Origin: Desulfoarculaceae bacterium | GTDB lineage: Bacteria; Desulfobacterota; Desulfobulbia; Desulfobulbales; Desulfocapsaceae | DNA length: 64,000 nt | Direction: 5' to 3' | Assembly: GCA_019429465.1 (NCBI GenBank) | Contig: JAHYIV010000001.1 | Coordinates: 1 to 64,000 of the forward strand | Part shown: positions 43,969-53,379 of the stretch, piece by piece | Layout of the letters: every line of letters begins with the position of its first letter | Numbering within the stretch: position 1 is the first letter of the stretch | The notes under the pieces: generated by a model | Told to the model about the DNA's origin: nothing | Databases searched by the model: none | The model's input: only the letters and a program-made list of their open reading frames with translations | Made by a program: the position numbers and the translations under genes

Positions 43969-44634
43969 TCATTCATTCAGGGTCTTGTCCTGATCTGCCA
44001 GCCGCACCTGCTCCATAAAGGCGTGCAGTTTTTTTTCATCCTTCATGCCTGGCGTCCGCTCCACCCCTGAATTTACATCAATGGCAAAGGGATGCACCTG
44101 CCTAATTGCCGCCCTCACATTACCGGGATCAAGCCCGCCGGCCAGAATAAAGGGTAATTGCAGACGCAGCCGATCGATAATCTGCCAGTCAAAGGCCATA
44201 CCGGTTCCTCCCGCTATCCCCTTGCTGTAGGTATCCAGCAGGAACCCCTGGACCACATCGTTAAAAGGGGTAAAAAGGTCACCCGGTGTTTCGCCGCCAA
44301 CACGGAAGGCCTTGATCACCTTGCAAGGAGCGGACTGGCGGGCCAGCCGTTCACAGTCTTTTGATTCTTCGCTGCCATGTAACTGCACATAGGAAAGGCC
44401 GCAATAGGCAATAATTTCTTCAACTTCCCTGGGATCACGATCGACAAAGACACCAACACAATCAATAAATGGCGGCAAGTTAGCAATAATCCCCCGCGCA
44501 TTTTCCGGCGAAACGTGACGCGGACTTTCCTCCACAAAGATAAATCCAAGGGCGTCAACCCCGGCCAGCACACCTTCTTCGGCATCATAACTGTTGGTAA
44601 TACCACACATCTTAACCCGCGTTCTGGCGCCCAT
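43969..44634 (-). CDS. trpF: Phosphoribosylanthranilate isomerase
   Basis: 221 residues, TIM barrel. VKMCGIT (catalytic Cys near residue 10), GFIFVEESPRHV, VQLHG and the phosphate-binding FILAGGLDPGNV and DVNSGVE segments are all present. It converts phosphoribosylanthranilate to CdRP in tryptophan synthesis. Last gene of trpEGDCF in this window; trpB and trpA are not present here. GGGGAG precedes ATG 44634. Confidence 0.97.
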   Translation of the reverse strand: MGARTRVKMCGITNSYDAEEGVLAGVDALGFIFVEESPRHVSPENARGIIANLPPFIDCVGVFVDRDPREVEEIIAYCGLSYVQLHGSEESKDCERLARQSAPCKVIKAFRVGGETPGDLFTPFNDVVQGFLLDTYSKGIAGGTGMAFDWQIIDRLRLQLPFILAGGLDPGNVRAAIRQVHPFAIDVNSGVERTPGMKDEKKLHAFMEQVRLADQDKTLNE

Positions 44635-44677
44635 AATCTCCCCTTTTGTTATTTCTCTTCAGGTACCCTTCAGCCAC

Positions 44678-45454
44678 TTAACATCCACGCAAGCCCTGCA
44701 AGGTATTGCCGCCGTTACCACCCCGCATCAGGGTTTCTCCGATGAGGGCCGCACTTATCCCCGCTTCCTGCAGACGTCGAAGGTCGGCTCCTGTTTTGAG
44801 GCCAGACTCACCAACCACCGGAATATCAGCAGGGATTAATTTTTTCAGGCGAAACGTCGTCTCAATATCCATGGAGAAATCCTTGAGATTGCGGTTATTG
44901 ACCCCGATAAGGCTGCAACCGACCCCGAGTACCACCTCAAGTTCCTGTTCGTCGTGGACCTCAACCAGGGAATCCATGCCGTACCCCCTGGCGCAGGCCT
45001 GATAATCCTTCAACTGACAGGCGTCCAGAATGGAGGCCATGAGCAGGATGGCGTCGGCCCCATGGACATGGGCCTCTTCGATCTGCAGCTCATCAATGAT
45101 AAACTCCTTGCGCAGCACCGGCAGCCTCACTTCCTCGCGCACCTGCAGCAGATAGAGCAGACTGCCCTGGAAAAACTGCTCATCGGTCAGCACCGATATG
45201 GCCTGGGCACCGTTGTCCTCATAATTTCTGGCAATGGCCACCGGGTCAAAATCAGGACGGATCACCCCTTTGGAGGGCGAGGCCTTTTTGATCTCGGCAA
45301 TGATGGCCACGCCGGGATAATCGATGAGCGCCTGACGGAATCCCCGGGGCGGATCAATGTGCTTATGGGCAAATGCGGGCGGTAGATGGATTCCCCGCGA
45401 TTTCAGGAGACGGACCTCTTCTTTTTTTCTGGCAACAATCGTATCTAAAATCAT
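44678..45454 (-). CDS. trpC: Indole-3-glycerol phosphate synthase
   Basis: 258 residues. IAEIKKASPSKG (catalytic Lys), LRKEFIIDELQI, VEVHDEQEL, GVNNRNLKDF and VGESGLKT are in the standard order of the TIM barrel. It makes indole glycerol phosphate from CdRP. Separate from trpF (not the fused enteric form). ATG 45454. Confidence 0.97.
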   Translation of the reverse strand: MILDTIVARKKEEVRLLKSRGIHLPPAFAHKHIDPPRGFRQALIDYPGVAIIAEIKKASPSKGVIRPDFDPVAIARNYEDNGAQAISVLTDEQFFQGSLLYLLQVREEVRLPVLRKEFIIDELQIEEAHVHGADAILLMASILDACQLKDYQACARGYGMDSLVEVHDEQELEVVLGVGCSLIGVNNRNLKDFSMDIETTFRLKKLIPADIPVVGESGLKTGADLRRLQEAGISAALIGETLMRGGNGGNTLQGLRGC

Positions 45455-45512
45455 ATATAATATTTGTCAATTCAGCAAGATAACCAATGAAATAAAAAAT
45501 CGGAACAAAAAG

Positions 45513-46550
45513 TTACTCGAGATCCCGGCAGAAGGCCACCAGCTGATCAAGCTTTGCCATGGCCTTTCCAGAATCAATAATCTCTGCCGCCATCTCCACA
45601 CCAGCCGGCAGATCAGCAGCTACTCCTGCGGCCATCAGTGCCGCCCCGCTGTTGATAAGCACCATGTCCCGCCTCGGCCCCTGCTCACCGCCAAGGATGG
45701 CCCGCATCTGGGCGGCTGACTCAGGGGCAGTGGCTCCACCCTTGAGATCGGCAAGCGTGGCGCGCTGCAGTCCCAGTTGCTCCGGGGTAATGGCATAGGT
45801 GCTCACCCTGCCCTCATGCAGATCAGAGACCCTGGTGCTGCCGGTGACCGTCAATTCGTCCAGATTTCCCTCTCCATGGACGACCAGCGCCCGCCTGGAG
45901 CCCAGTCGGCCCAGGACCTCGGCCAGGGGCTCGGTCAGTTCCGAAGCAAAGACACCGAGCACCTGGACATTGGCGCCGGCGGGATTGGTCAGGGGACCCA
46001 GGATATTAAAGATGGTCCTGATCCCGATCTCACGCCGCGGGCCAATGGCATGTTTCATCGCCCCATGCAGGGCCGGGGCAAAGAGAAAGCCGATACCGAT
46101 CTCACGCACACAGCGGCCGATCTGTTCAGGGGTCAGGTTCAGGGAGACGCCGGCGGCCTCGAGAACATCGGCGCTGCCGCAATGGCTGGAGACGGAACGG
46201 TTGCCATGCTTGGCCACCACCACCCCGGCACCGGCCACCACAAAGGCGGAAGCGGTGGAGACGTTGAAGGTCCCTGAACCGTCGCCGCCGGTGCCGCAGG
46301 TATCCACCAGGATACCGCCATGGCTGACGTCAACGCCGGTCGCAATGGGGGTCGCTTTTTCCCGCATGACCCGCACCGCCCCGGTGATCTCGGCTACCGT
46401 TTCCCCTTTCATCCGCAGGGCCGTGATAAAAGAACCGATCTGGGCAGGGGTTGCCGACCCGCCCATGATCTCATTCATCACCACCACCATCTCCTCTTCA
46501 CTGAGATCCTGACGGGTTACAACCTTGGCAATTGCCTGTTTGATATCCAT
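45513..46550 (-). CDS. trpD: Anthranilate phosphoribosyltransferase
   Basis: About 345 residues from ATG 46550 (a TTG at 46562 would add four). The PRPP site [14 protein letters not shown] (CGTGGD), KHGNRSVSS, and the GAANQ-equivalent region GPLTNPA are present. It joins anthranilate and PRPP. Stand-alone, not fused to trpG. Same operon; 35 bp after trpG. Confidence 0.97.
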   Translation of the reverse strand: MDIKQAIAKVVTRQDLSEEEMVVVMNEIMGGSATPAQIGSFITALRMKGETVAEITGAVRVMREKATPIATGVDVSHGGILVDTCGTGGDGSGTFNVSTASAFVVAGAGVVVAKHGNRSVSSHCGSADVLEAAGVSLNLTPEQIGRCVREIGIGFLFAPALHGAMKHAIGPRREIGIRTIFNILGPLTNPAGANVQVLGVFASELTEPLAEVLGRLGSRRALVVHGEGNLDELTVTGSTRVSDLHEGRVSTYAITPEQLGLQRATLADLKGGATAPESAAQMRAILGGEQGPRRDMVLINSGAALMAAGVAADLPAGVEMAAEIIDSGKAMAKLDQLVAFCRDLE

Positions 46551-46585
46551 GGTTTTATCCAATACTCATTAATTTCAAATAGTTA

Positions 46586-47191
46586 CTATACCCTCAAGAG
46601 TGAGAGATAATCAGGGCGCATAAAATTCTTCAACAGGGTGATACCCGCCGGGGTCATGATGGATTCGGGATGAAACTGCACCCCTTCTATGGCCAGTGTC
46701 TTGTGCCGCAGCCCCATGAGCTCTCCCTCATCACTGCGGGCGCTGACCTCAAGACAATCGGGCAGAGTGGCCTCTTCCACCACCAGAGAGTGATAACGCA
46801 TGCCGTCAAAGGGGTTCGGCAGGGAGGTAAAGACTCCCTTGCCGTCATGGGAGATGGGTGAGGTCTTGCCATGCATGATCCTCCGGGCCCGAACCGTTAC
46901 CCCGCCAAAGGCCTCGCCCATGGACTGATGCCCCAGGCAGACCCCGAGGATGGGGATCTGGCCGGCAAAATATTTGATTGCCGCAATGGAGATTCCCGCC
47001 TGTGCCGGCGTACAGGGGCCGGGAGAGATCAGCAGACGGTCGGGATGCAGCGCCTCGATCTCTTCGAGGCTGATCTTGTCGTTGCGGAAGACCCTGATCT
47101 CTGCCTTCTCGCCCATGGCCGCACTGTTACCGGCAATAGTCTGGACAATATTATAGGTGAACGAATCGTAATTATCAATGATGACCAGCAT
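46586..47191 (-). CDS. trpG: Anthranilate synthase glutamine amidotransferase subunit
   Basis: 201 residues. Class I amidotransferase with the nucleophile in GVCLGHQSMGEAFGG and the HPES motif (VQFHPESIMTP) supplying the catalytic His and Glu. It feeds ammonia to TrpE. A protein of this type can also serve PabB; the trp operon context favours TrpG. ATG 47191. Confidence 0.95.
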   Translation of the reverse strand: MLVIIDNYDSFTYNIVQTIAGNSAAMGEKAEIRVFRNDKISLEEIEALHPDRLLISPGPCTPAQAGISIAAIKYFAGQIPILGVCLGHQSMGEAFGGVTVRARRIMHGKTSPISHDGKGVFTSLPNPFDGMRYHSLVVEEATLPDCLEVSARSDEGELMGLRHKTLAIEGVQFHPESIMTPAGITLLKNFMRPDYLSLLRV

Positions 47192-47289
47192 GATCTAAAC
47201 CGTTGTAATAGAATAAGTGTAATGGGGCAATATCACAAGGAGCATAAGGAGGAAGCAACGAAACAACATTTTGTATGTTATAGGCCTAA

Positions 47290-47399
47290 TGCCACTCCAA
47301 GAAACAGCCGGAAGAGCTTGGCTGTTTCTTGGAAGCGGCATAAGGTGCCGTAAAGGAAACAAGCAAGAAAAAGCCCTTGCTTGTTTCCTAACGGCACCT
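47290..47399. repeat. Two long adjacent hairpins in the trpE-trpG gap
   Basis: Dyad A has arms 47290-47309 and 47320-47340 (core CCAAGAAACAGCC); dyad B has arms 47343-47367 and 47376-47399 (core AGGAAACAAGCAAG, plus AGGTGCCG at the base). Dyad B overlaps the trpE stop codon. The arms of A and B resemble each other (TGCCG...AAGAAACA.GC), so they may be two copies of one palindromic repeat. There is no T-run, so simple termination is unlikely. Confidence 0.75.
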
Positions 47400-48906
47400 A
47401 AAACCCCTTTTCGGCAAGCTCAACGGCCCGACGCAGACCCATGGATTTATTTATGGTCTCCTCAAATTCGCTTGCAGGATCGGAATCATAGACAATGCCC
47501 GCCCCCGCCTGAATCCACAGGTCCTTTCCCTGCATGACAAAGGTGCGGATGGTGATGCAGAAATCCATATTGCCGGAAAAACCAAAATAGCCCACTGCCC
47601 CGGCATAAGGGCCGCGCCGTTCTGGCTCCAGCTCTTCAATGATCTCCATGGCCCGGATCTTGGGCGCCCCGCTCACCGTTCCGGCAGGGAAACAGGCGTC
47701 CAGCACATCAAACTGATCCTTGCCCTCAGCTATGACTCCATGGACGGCAGAGACCAGGTGCATCACATGGCTGTATTTTTCCACTACCAGCAGATCCTTA
47801 ACCTCAACACTGCCATCACGGGCCACCCGCCCCACATCATTGCGTCCGAGATCAACGAGCATCAGATGTTCGGCCCGCTCCTTGGGATCAGCAAGCAGCT
47901 CAAGGCACAGGGCCTCATCCTCACCAGGGGTGGCACCCCTTTTTCTGGTGCCGGCAATGGGTCGGAGCTCAATATTCTCACCATCCTTGCGCACCAGGAT
48001 CTCAGGCGAAGAACCGATCTGCACCAGATCATCCAATTTAAGAAAAAAGAGATAAGGGCTGGGGTTAATATGGCGCAGGGCACGATAGAGGGTGAGCGGA
48101 GCCAGCCCGGTGCGGGTATGAAAGCGCTGAGACAGCACCACCTGGATGATATCACCGGCCTTTATATAATCGCGGGCCCGTTCAACCATAGCCTTGAACT
48201 GTTGCGGCTCCATATTGGAGCTGAACTCATGAGAAGAGGGAGAGCCCTCGATATTGGAGGCCATGAAGGCAACCGGAACCGGTGCCTGCAGTCGGCAAAT
48301 AACCTCGTCAATCCGATTGGTGGCAGCGAGATAAACAGATGCAGCATCAGCTTCTGCAGTCAGCTGTACCCAGCAGACCACGGTCACGGTCTGGCGAAAA
48401 CTGTCATGGACCAGCACCATCTTCGGCACCATGAACGACGAATCAGGAAAGGCAAGCGGGGGTTTTTCATCCGGCAGCTCCTCCATGAAACGGACCATAT
48501 CGTAGCCGAGAAACCCCACCGCGCCGCCGCAGAAACGAGGCAGGTCACCATCCACCTCCGCCGCCGCAAACCCCTCCACCAACTGCTTCAGGGCCTTTAG
48601 AGGATCACCGTTATACTCCACTTTCTCCTGTCGGGAATCCCGGAGGGTGCAGATCTCAATCCGATCTCCCTTGGAGGAGAAGGTCACCAGCGGATCAAAA
48701 CCGATAAAGGAGTAGCGGCCCCATTTTTCTCCCCCCTCCATGCTCTCAAAGAGGAAGACATGACTCTGATTTTCGGCAACCTTGGCTAAAAGGGTGAGCG
48801 GGGTATCGAGATCTGCTATTATGTTTCGATAAACAGGGACAAGTCCGGCCTGACCTTGCACATTCCGAAAGGCCTCAAGGTCTGGCAAATGATTGTGTTG
48901 TGACAT
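47398..48906 (-). CDS. trpE: Anthranilate synthase component I
   Basis: 502 residues. Chorismate-binding catalytic half with QVVLSQRF, PYLFFLKLDD, RPIAGTRKRG, LMLVDLGRNDVGRVA, SGAPKIRAMEIIEELE and IQAGAGIVYDSDP. It makes anthranilate from chorismate with TrpG. First gene of the operon; the short space before ATG 48906 leaves little room for a leader peptide. TATAAT reads on the minus strand at 48927-48932 and may be its -10. Confidence 0.97.
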   Translation of the reverse strand: MSQHNHLPDLEAFRNVQGQAGLVPVYRNIIADLDTPLTLLAKVAENQSHVFLFESMEGGEKWGRYSFIGFDPLVTFSSKGDRIEICTLRDSRQEKVEYNGDPLKALKQLVEGFAAAEVDGDLPRFCGGAVGFLGYDMVRFMEELPDEKPPLAFPDSSFMVPKMVLVHDSFRQTVTVVCWVQLTAEADAASVYLAATNRIDEVICRLQAPVPVAFMASNIEGSPSSHEFSSNMEPQQFKAMVERARDYIKAGDIIQVVLSQRFHTRTGLAPLTLYRALRHINPSPYLFFLKLDDLVQIGSSPEILVRKDGENIELRPIAGTRKRGATPGEDEALCLELLADPKERAEHLMLVDLGRNDVGRVARDGSVEVKDLLVVEKYSHVMHLVSAVHGVIAEGKDQFDVLDACFPAGTVSGAPKIRAMEIIEELEPERRGPYAGAVGYFGFSGNMDFCITIRTFVMQGKDLWIQAGAGIVYDSDPASEFEETINKSMGLRRAVELAEKGF

Positions 48907-48983
48907 GCTGACTGATCCGTAGGAGGATTATAGACAGAGGGATTTCCCCCGCCCTTGACAAGGGCAAAAAGAAGAACCTATGA

Positions 48984-49290
48984 TATTAACGTAAGCGCCA
49001 AAAGAACCGCATCTTTTCTTCCCATCCGTCACTGCGAGGCGCGCAGCAACGTGGGCAGCCCAGAGAGGTGTGGGGCCACGGTCACTAAGGCCTCCTGCGT
49101 TACTTCACCCTCGTTCGCACAAACGGGCCATATTCTCTGGATTGCTTCGCTGCCGCTCGCAAAGACGATGTCCCTTGCCCCTGGCCACTTCCTCCGAGAA
49201 TTACCTGGCTCTGCTCCCCCTGGAACTTGAGGCAAGCGCAATTGCTTGGACAAGACAGGTGGGGGGGGGTAATTATTGGGCGCTCACATA
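48984..49290. repeat. ~300-bp dispersed intergenic repeat, copy 2 (core 49027-49167)
   Basis: Matches 15232-15530 in the same orientation over about 300 bp, including both inverted arms of the core and the flanking AAGCGCAATTGCTT and GGGCGCT blocks. It lies between trpE and rpsT; the nearest trpE promoter elements are outside it. No frame is conserved between the two copies. Confidence 0.8.
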
Positions 49291-49358
49291 TGAACTGACA
49301 TTTTTAATCAGAAAAGAGAATGTACCACATATTATTTTATATGAAAACAGCATAAAAA

Positions 49359-49392
49359 AAAGGCCATGAAATCTAATGACTCCATGGCCTTT
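49359..49392 (-). terminator. Terminator of rpsT
   Basis: Arms AAAGGCCATG (49359-49368) and CATGGCCTTT (49383-49392) pair perfectly; on the minus strand TTTTTTT follows. It lies about 60 bp after the rpsT stop codon. Confidence 0.88.
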
Positions 49393-49453
49393 ACAATGGC
49401 ACATCCAAACTTCATGACGCCCTACTCTATTCAGGACACCTGTAAAAAAATGT

Positions 49454-49732
49454 TTATGCGGCTACGGCTGCCTGCATGTTGTTGACACGTTTGGTTAAAC
49501 GGGAAACCTTGCGGGAAGCGTTCTTCTTGTGGATGGTTCCCTTGCCGCCTGTCTTGGCGATAACGGGAATGGCAACCTTCAAGGCCTCCTGTGCCATCTC
49601 AACAGAACCTGCGGCCACGGCCTCATCCACCAGACGAATGACATTCTTCATCCGTGACTTGATGGCACGGTTACGCAAACGTTGAGCTGTTGCCTGACGA
49701 TTTCTTTTTTCTGCAGATTTATGATTAGCCAC
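49454..49732 (-). CDS. rpsT: Small ribosomal subunit protein S20
   Basis: 92 residues, all helical and very basic: MANHKSAEKRNRQATAQRLRN at the start and KNASRKVSRLTKRVN near the end match S20. It binds 16S rRNA early in 30S assembly. Single-gene unit with its own terminator. Confidence 0.97.
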   Translation of the reverse strand: MANHKSAEKRNRQATAQRLRNRAIKSRMKNVIRLVDEAVAAGSVEMAQEALKVAIPVIAKTGGKGTIHKKNASRKVSRLTKRVNNMQAAVAA

Positions 49733-49993
49733 GAAATTCTCCTGTTGTTGACTCGCTCAAATTGTAATCCGGATCTCCCGGCGAAATATCATATAAAAAT
49801 AGAGGCACAAAAGCACCAGATCTTTCCTGAAAGGAACATAATAATTTAATACGACCAGACAATAAAGTCAACAGATATTGCTATCTACAGGAGCTATAAT
49901 ATGCTTTTTTCCCGGTACCCCTTAATAAGCTGTAGTGATTCCCCGGTAACGTCTCACGATTCAATTATATAAAAAGATAATTGCCCAGGGAAC
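49733..49993. other. Intergenic region rpsT / U32
   Basis: 261 bp, AT-rich near 49780-49900, containing the rpsT promoter on the minus strand (not pinned down). No gene or strong hairpin. Confidence 0.4.
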
Positions 49994-52246
49994 CTATTCC
50001 AGAGTGCCAAGATAATTAAAGGTGGGAAGCTTGGTTACCCTGGTTGCCCCGCTGAGCCTGTCGGCCAGGGCCAGCATATCCTGCTGACTGGTGGGAAGAT
50101 TGCAGAGATCAACCACCGCATAATCCAGCCCCATATCCCGCAATTCTCCGAGATAGGGCAGCAGCGAAAAGGGGCGGCAGGGTACGGTTCTGACCAGACC
50201 GTCTTTTCTGTGCATGGTGAACGACTCCCCCTTGGGGCTGAGCAGTACCCGATCATACTGAAAATGGCGGGCCGCAAGCCTGGCGGTAAAGAGGGCCGGA
50301 GCACCATAGACGGTCAGACCCTTGCGAATACGCTGAGAACTGGCCCGACTGCCTTTGATAATATCACCAAGCAGCGTCCGGTCTGACTCGATGGACAGCT
50401 GAGCCGCCTCCGCCCCCAGATGTTCGACCGCGGCCACGGCCTGATTATTCATGAGGCTGATGGTATAATCACAGGACAGATGCACCCTCTCCCCTCGAAA
50501 CATCCAGGCCTGACTGACGTGGCCGATCTGAAAACTTTTGAAACCGGAACGGACGAGCACAGTAAGCTGCTTCTGCACCTGCGCCAACTCTGACTCAAAG
50601 AGAAGAGGCGGCAGGCACCAGGTTATATTGCGTACACCGGAACCCATATAGCGCTTGATCTGCCCAACCTGGCTGACCGCCGCTTTGTCAAGAGGCAGGA
50701 GAAAACGGTCTGGGGTAAATGGCAGCCGATCTTGTAACAGCTTGATGGAATCAGTCTTCAGCCACCACTCGAGCGGTAATTTCATCTTGACCGGACCACT
50801 TTTTCCGCTTTTTCGTTGCCCGGCACCACGCTGCCTGCCGTCACCCTTTCCACCCTTGTCAACAGACAGCGGCCTGGATTCCTCCTTACCTGCTGCAGAA
50901 CAGACAGCCCGACGGATGGTTGCAATACGCCCCCGCTCTGTTTCCTGGGCCTTGACAACAAGATCCTTCATCACCCGGACATCAGGAAGCCCGAACTCCA
51001 TATCACTGATCTGCGGCCTGGTGCGGACATCCACCTTATAGAGGTCTATCAGCTTCGACCCTGCCGGAATAAGATCCGGCGGCAGACCAATCTGCACCTT
51101 CTCCCCAGCCATGGCCTGTGCAACAGGATCCTTACCCTTGAGCATCTCCTGCAGGGTAAAGCTGTGGCGCTCGCCTGATGTCTCCAGATGCAGGCGCAAC
51201 CGATCCCCGATCTCCAGCTCATCCTTTAGAGTCAGTCCGCCATAAGAACCATTTTTCCTCTGCGTCACCGCATCCAGCCGGCCAAGATGCAGACCAGTAT
51301 TGCCGGAATGATAGGGCGTGATCGCCTCAACGGGTTGCGGAGACTGAAAATAGCCGGAGGTGACCTTGCGACTCATAGCCTTTTCCGCAAGCTGCACGGC
51401 CTTTTTCAGGACACCTGGAAAGCTGGCGGCATCCGCGTCAATCACCATCCTGTAGGCCTGGACCACATGGGAGACATAGTGGGCCGTGCGCAGCCGCCCT
51501 TCAATCTTCAGCGAAGCAACACCGGCCTCGGCTAGCCAGGGTACGGCCTCCAGCCCGCCCAGATCATTCATGGAAAAGAGATAACTGCCCTTGCCGGAGG
51601 AGGGCTTCCTAGTGCCTCTCATACCGCTCTTAATTCCGCCTTTGGCATCCCAGGTATACTGGCGCCGGCAGGGCTGGACGCAGCGGCCACGCAGACCACT
51701 CTTGCCGCCGAGGAAAGAGGAGAAAAGACAGAGGCCCGAATAGGAAAAGCACATGGCCCCATGAACAAAGACCTCAATTTCGGTCTCACTCTTTTTACAG
51801 ATAGCGCTGATCTCTTTCAAGGTCAACTCACGGGCAAGCACCACCCGCTCAAAGCCCATATCGGTAAAGGAACGGACCACAGCAGAATTATGGGCGGCCA
51901 TGAGGGTTGAGGCGTGGAGCACCAGACCGGGAAAATGGTCCTGTACCAGTTTGATCACCCCCAGATCCTGGACTATCAGGGCATCCGGCTTCAGCTCATC
52001 GAGGATGGCCAGGGTTTCAATCATCAAGGGAAAATCCTGTTCCCTGACCAGACTGTTGGCAGCAAGGTACAATTTCAGCCCATGTTCCCGGCAGTAGTGG
52101 ATCATGGCGGCTATTTCTTCCAGACGGAGATCCCGAGCCAGGTTCCTGGCATTAAAACCAGGGGCGCCGACATAAACGGCGTCAGCGCCAGCTTGAACGG
52201 CAGCCCGAAAGGACTCCATATTGCCGGCAGGGGCGAGTAATTCCAT
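49994..52246 (-). CDS. U32 family protein, second paralogue (750 aa)
   Basis: U32 domain starting at residue 1 (MELLAPAGNMESFRAAVQAGA). The four Fe-S cysteines are in HGAMC...SGLC...GRCVQPC at 166, 173, 189 and 193. A basic, low-complexity linker (~465-500, rich in Gly, Lys, Arg) separates the middle from the C-terminal domain. It is similar in plan to the 710-aa protein at 8416, so the two probably modify different RNA or cofactor substrates. It lies 6 bp downstream of pyrR in an operon with purN and the IMP cyclohydrolase gene; the linkage to nucleotide genes is unexplained. Confidence 0.9.
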   Translation of the reverse strand: MELLAPAGNMESFRAAVQAGADAVYVGAPGFNARNLARDLRLEEIAAMIHYCREHGLKLYLAANSLVREQDFPLMIETLAILDELKPDALIVQDLGVIKLVQDHFPGLVLHASTLMAAHNSAVVRSFTDMGFERVVLARELTLKEISAICKKSETEIEVFVHGAMCFSYSGLCLFSSFLGGKSGLRGRCVQPCRRQYTWDAKGGIKSGMRGTRKPSSGKGSYLFSMNDLGGLEAVPWLAEAGVASLKIEGRLRTAHYVSHVVQAYRMVIDADAASFPGVLKKAVQLAEKAMSRKVTSGYFQSPQPVEAITPYHSGNTGLHLGRLDAVTQRKNGSYGGLTLKDELEIGDRLRLHLETSGERHSFTLQEMLKGKDPVAQAMAGEKVQIGLPPDLIPAGSKLIDLYKVDVRTRPQISDMEFGLPDVRVMKDLVVKAQETERGRIATIRRAVCSAAGKEESRPLSVDKGGKGDGRQRGAGQRKSGKSGPVKMKLPLEWWLKTDSIKLLQDRLPFTPDRFLLPLDKAAVSQVGQIKRYMGSGVRNITWCLPPLLFESELAQVQKQLTVLVRSGFKSFQIGHVSQAWMFRGERVHLSCDYTISLMNNQAVAAVEHLGAEAAQLSIESDRTLLGDIIKGSRASSQRIRKGLTVYGAPALFTARLAARHFQYDRVLLSPKGESFTMHRKDGLVRTVPCRPFSLLPYLGELRDMGLDYAVVDLCNLPTSQQDMLALADRLSGATRVTKLPTFNYLGTLE

Positions 52247-52252
52247 ATAATT

Positions 52253-52795
52253 CTAACTTTTCCTCTGGATCACCACTTGATCATGGCCGCCATGTTCTTT
52301 GAGTAATACCTGAATGTGTTCATCGGGAAGAACCGTGGCCTGCATACCAATATAATCGGCCTGGATGGGAAGCTCTCGACCACTCCGGTCAACAAGCACC
52401 GCCAGCTGAATGGAGTGCGGACGACCATAATCCATGATCGCCTCCATGGCCGCCCTGATAGTGCGGCCGGTAAAGAGGACATCATCCACCAGAATCAACC
52501 TGCGGCCCTCCACCGAAAACGGGATATCAGTGGTCCGAACCACGGGATTCTGGGAGATAAGGCTCCAGTCATCCCGGTACAGGGTGATATCGAGGCTGCC
52601 GTATGAGATCTCCGTCCCCTCCTGTTCCTGGATAATCTTTCTGATCCTCTCAGCCAGATCCACCCCGCAGGTGTGAATACCGACAATGGCCAGATCAGAG
52701 GCGGAAGGGATGTGCTCCAGGATCTGCAGGGCAATTCTTTGTAAGGCCAGGCCCATCTCCTGGGCTGTGAGGATAACGCGCGACTCGTTGCTCAT
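52253..52795 (-). CDS. pyrR: PyrR bifunctional pyrimidine regulator / uracil phosphoribosyltransferase
   Basis: 180 residues. The PRPP loop VDDVLFTGRTIRAAMEA, the LDITLYRDD segment and LVDRSGRELPIQADY match PyrR. In Gram-positives it attenuates pyr operons by binding mRNA and also has weak UPRTase activity; in deltaproteobacteria the role is less clear. ATG overlaps the purN stop by 4 bp (ATGA). Confidence 0.92.
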   Translation of the reverse strand: MSNESRVILTAQEMGLALQRIALQILEHIPSASDLAIVGIHTCGVDLAERIRKIIQEQEGTEISYGSLDITLYRDDWSLISQNPVVRTTDIPFSVEGRRLILVDDVLFTGRTIRAAMEAIMDYGRPHSIQLAVLVDRSGRELPIQADYIGMQATVLPDEHIQVLLKEHGGHDQVVIQRKS

Positions 52796-53373
52796 GACTG
52801 TACCCGCTGCCAGAAAAAACCCACCCCTTTTTCATTGACCCGGTTGAGGGCCTCGGGGAAGGCCTCACACTCCGCGGCAAAAACCTTGGTCGCAATGATC
52901 TCAGCGGTGTCTTCATACTCAAGCTCAACACACTTCTGCACGATAATCGGCCCCTCATCATAGACCTCACTGGCAAAATGGACTGTGCAGCCGCTGACCA
53001 GACAACCACGTTCCCTGACCGCTCTGTGGACCCGCGAACCGTAAAAACCGTCCCCGGAAAAGGCCGGAATCAACGAGGGATGAATATTGATCACTGACCT
53101 GGCCAGAGCCTGTGGTGGTGTATAGAGCTTCAGGAATCCGGCCAGACAGACAACATCCACAGAATAATCCTGCAGAATCGGGTTGATCGTCTCATTGCCG
53201 ACGGCATGAAAGGCGGGGTAGCCGTATTTTTCCGCCTTACTTAAGCCCAGCGCATCGCCGACATTAGAAATAACCACCTGAATCTCCGCATCAAGCGTAC
53301 CCTTGCTGATACGCTCATGAAAATTATCAAGGGTCCTGCCGCTCCCGGACAAAAGAACTGCAATCTTCAACAT
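52792..53373 (-). CDS. purN: Phosphoribosylglycinamide formyltransferase (GART)
   Basis: 193 residues. Formyltransferase fold with VLLSGSGRTLDNF at the start, INIHPSLIPAFSG (catalytic Asn and His) and SGCTVHFASEVYDEGPIIVQ (catalytic Asp). It adds formyl from 10-formyl-THF to GAR in purine synthesis. Six bp after the IMP cyclohydrolase stop codon. Confidence 0.95.
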   Translation of the reverse strand: MLKIAVLLSGSGRTLDNFHERISKGTLDAEIQVVISNVGDALGLSKAEKYGYPAFHAVGNETINPILQDYSVDVVCLAGFLKLYTPPQALARSVINIHPSLIPAFSGDGFYGSRVHRAVRERGCLVSGCTVHFASEVYDEGPIIVQKCVELEYEDTAEIIATKVFAAECEAFPEALNRVNEKGVGFFWQRVQS

Positions 53374-53379
53374 TTTCCC

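Noticed and set aside
48907-48960. trp leader peptide/attenuator before trpE
   Set aside because: The space to a plausible -10 is too short for a leader, and no Trp-rich short frame is visible.
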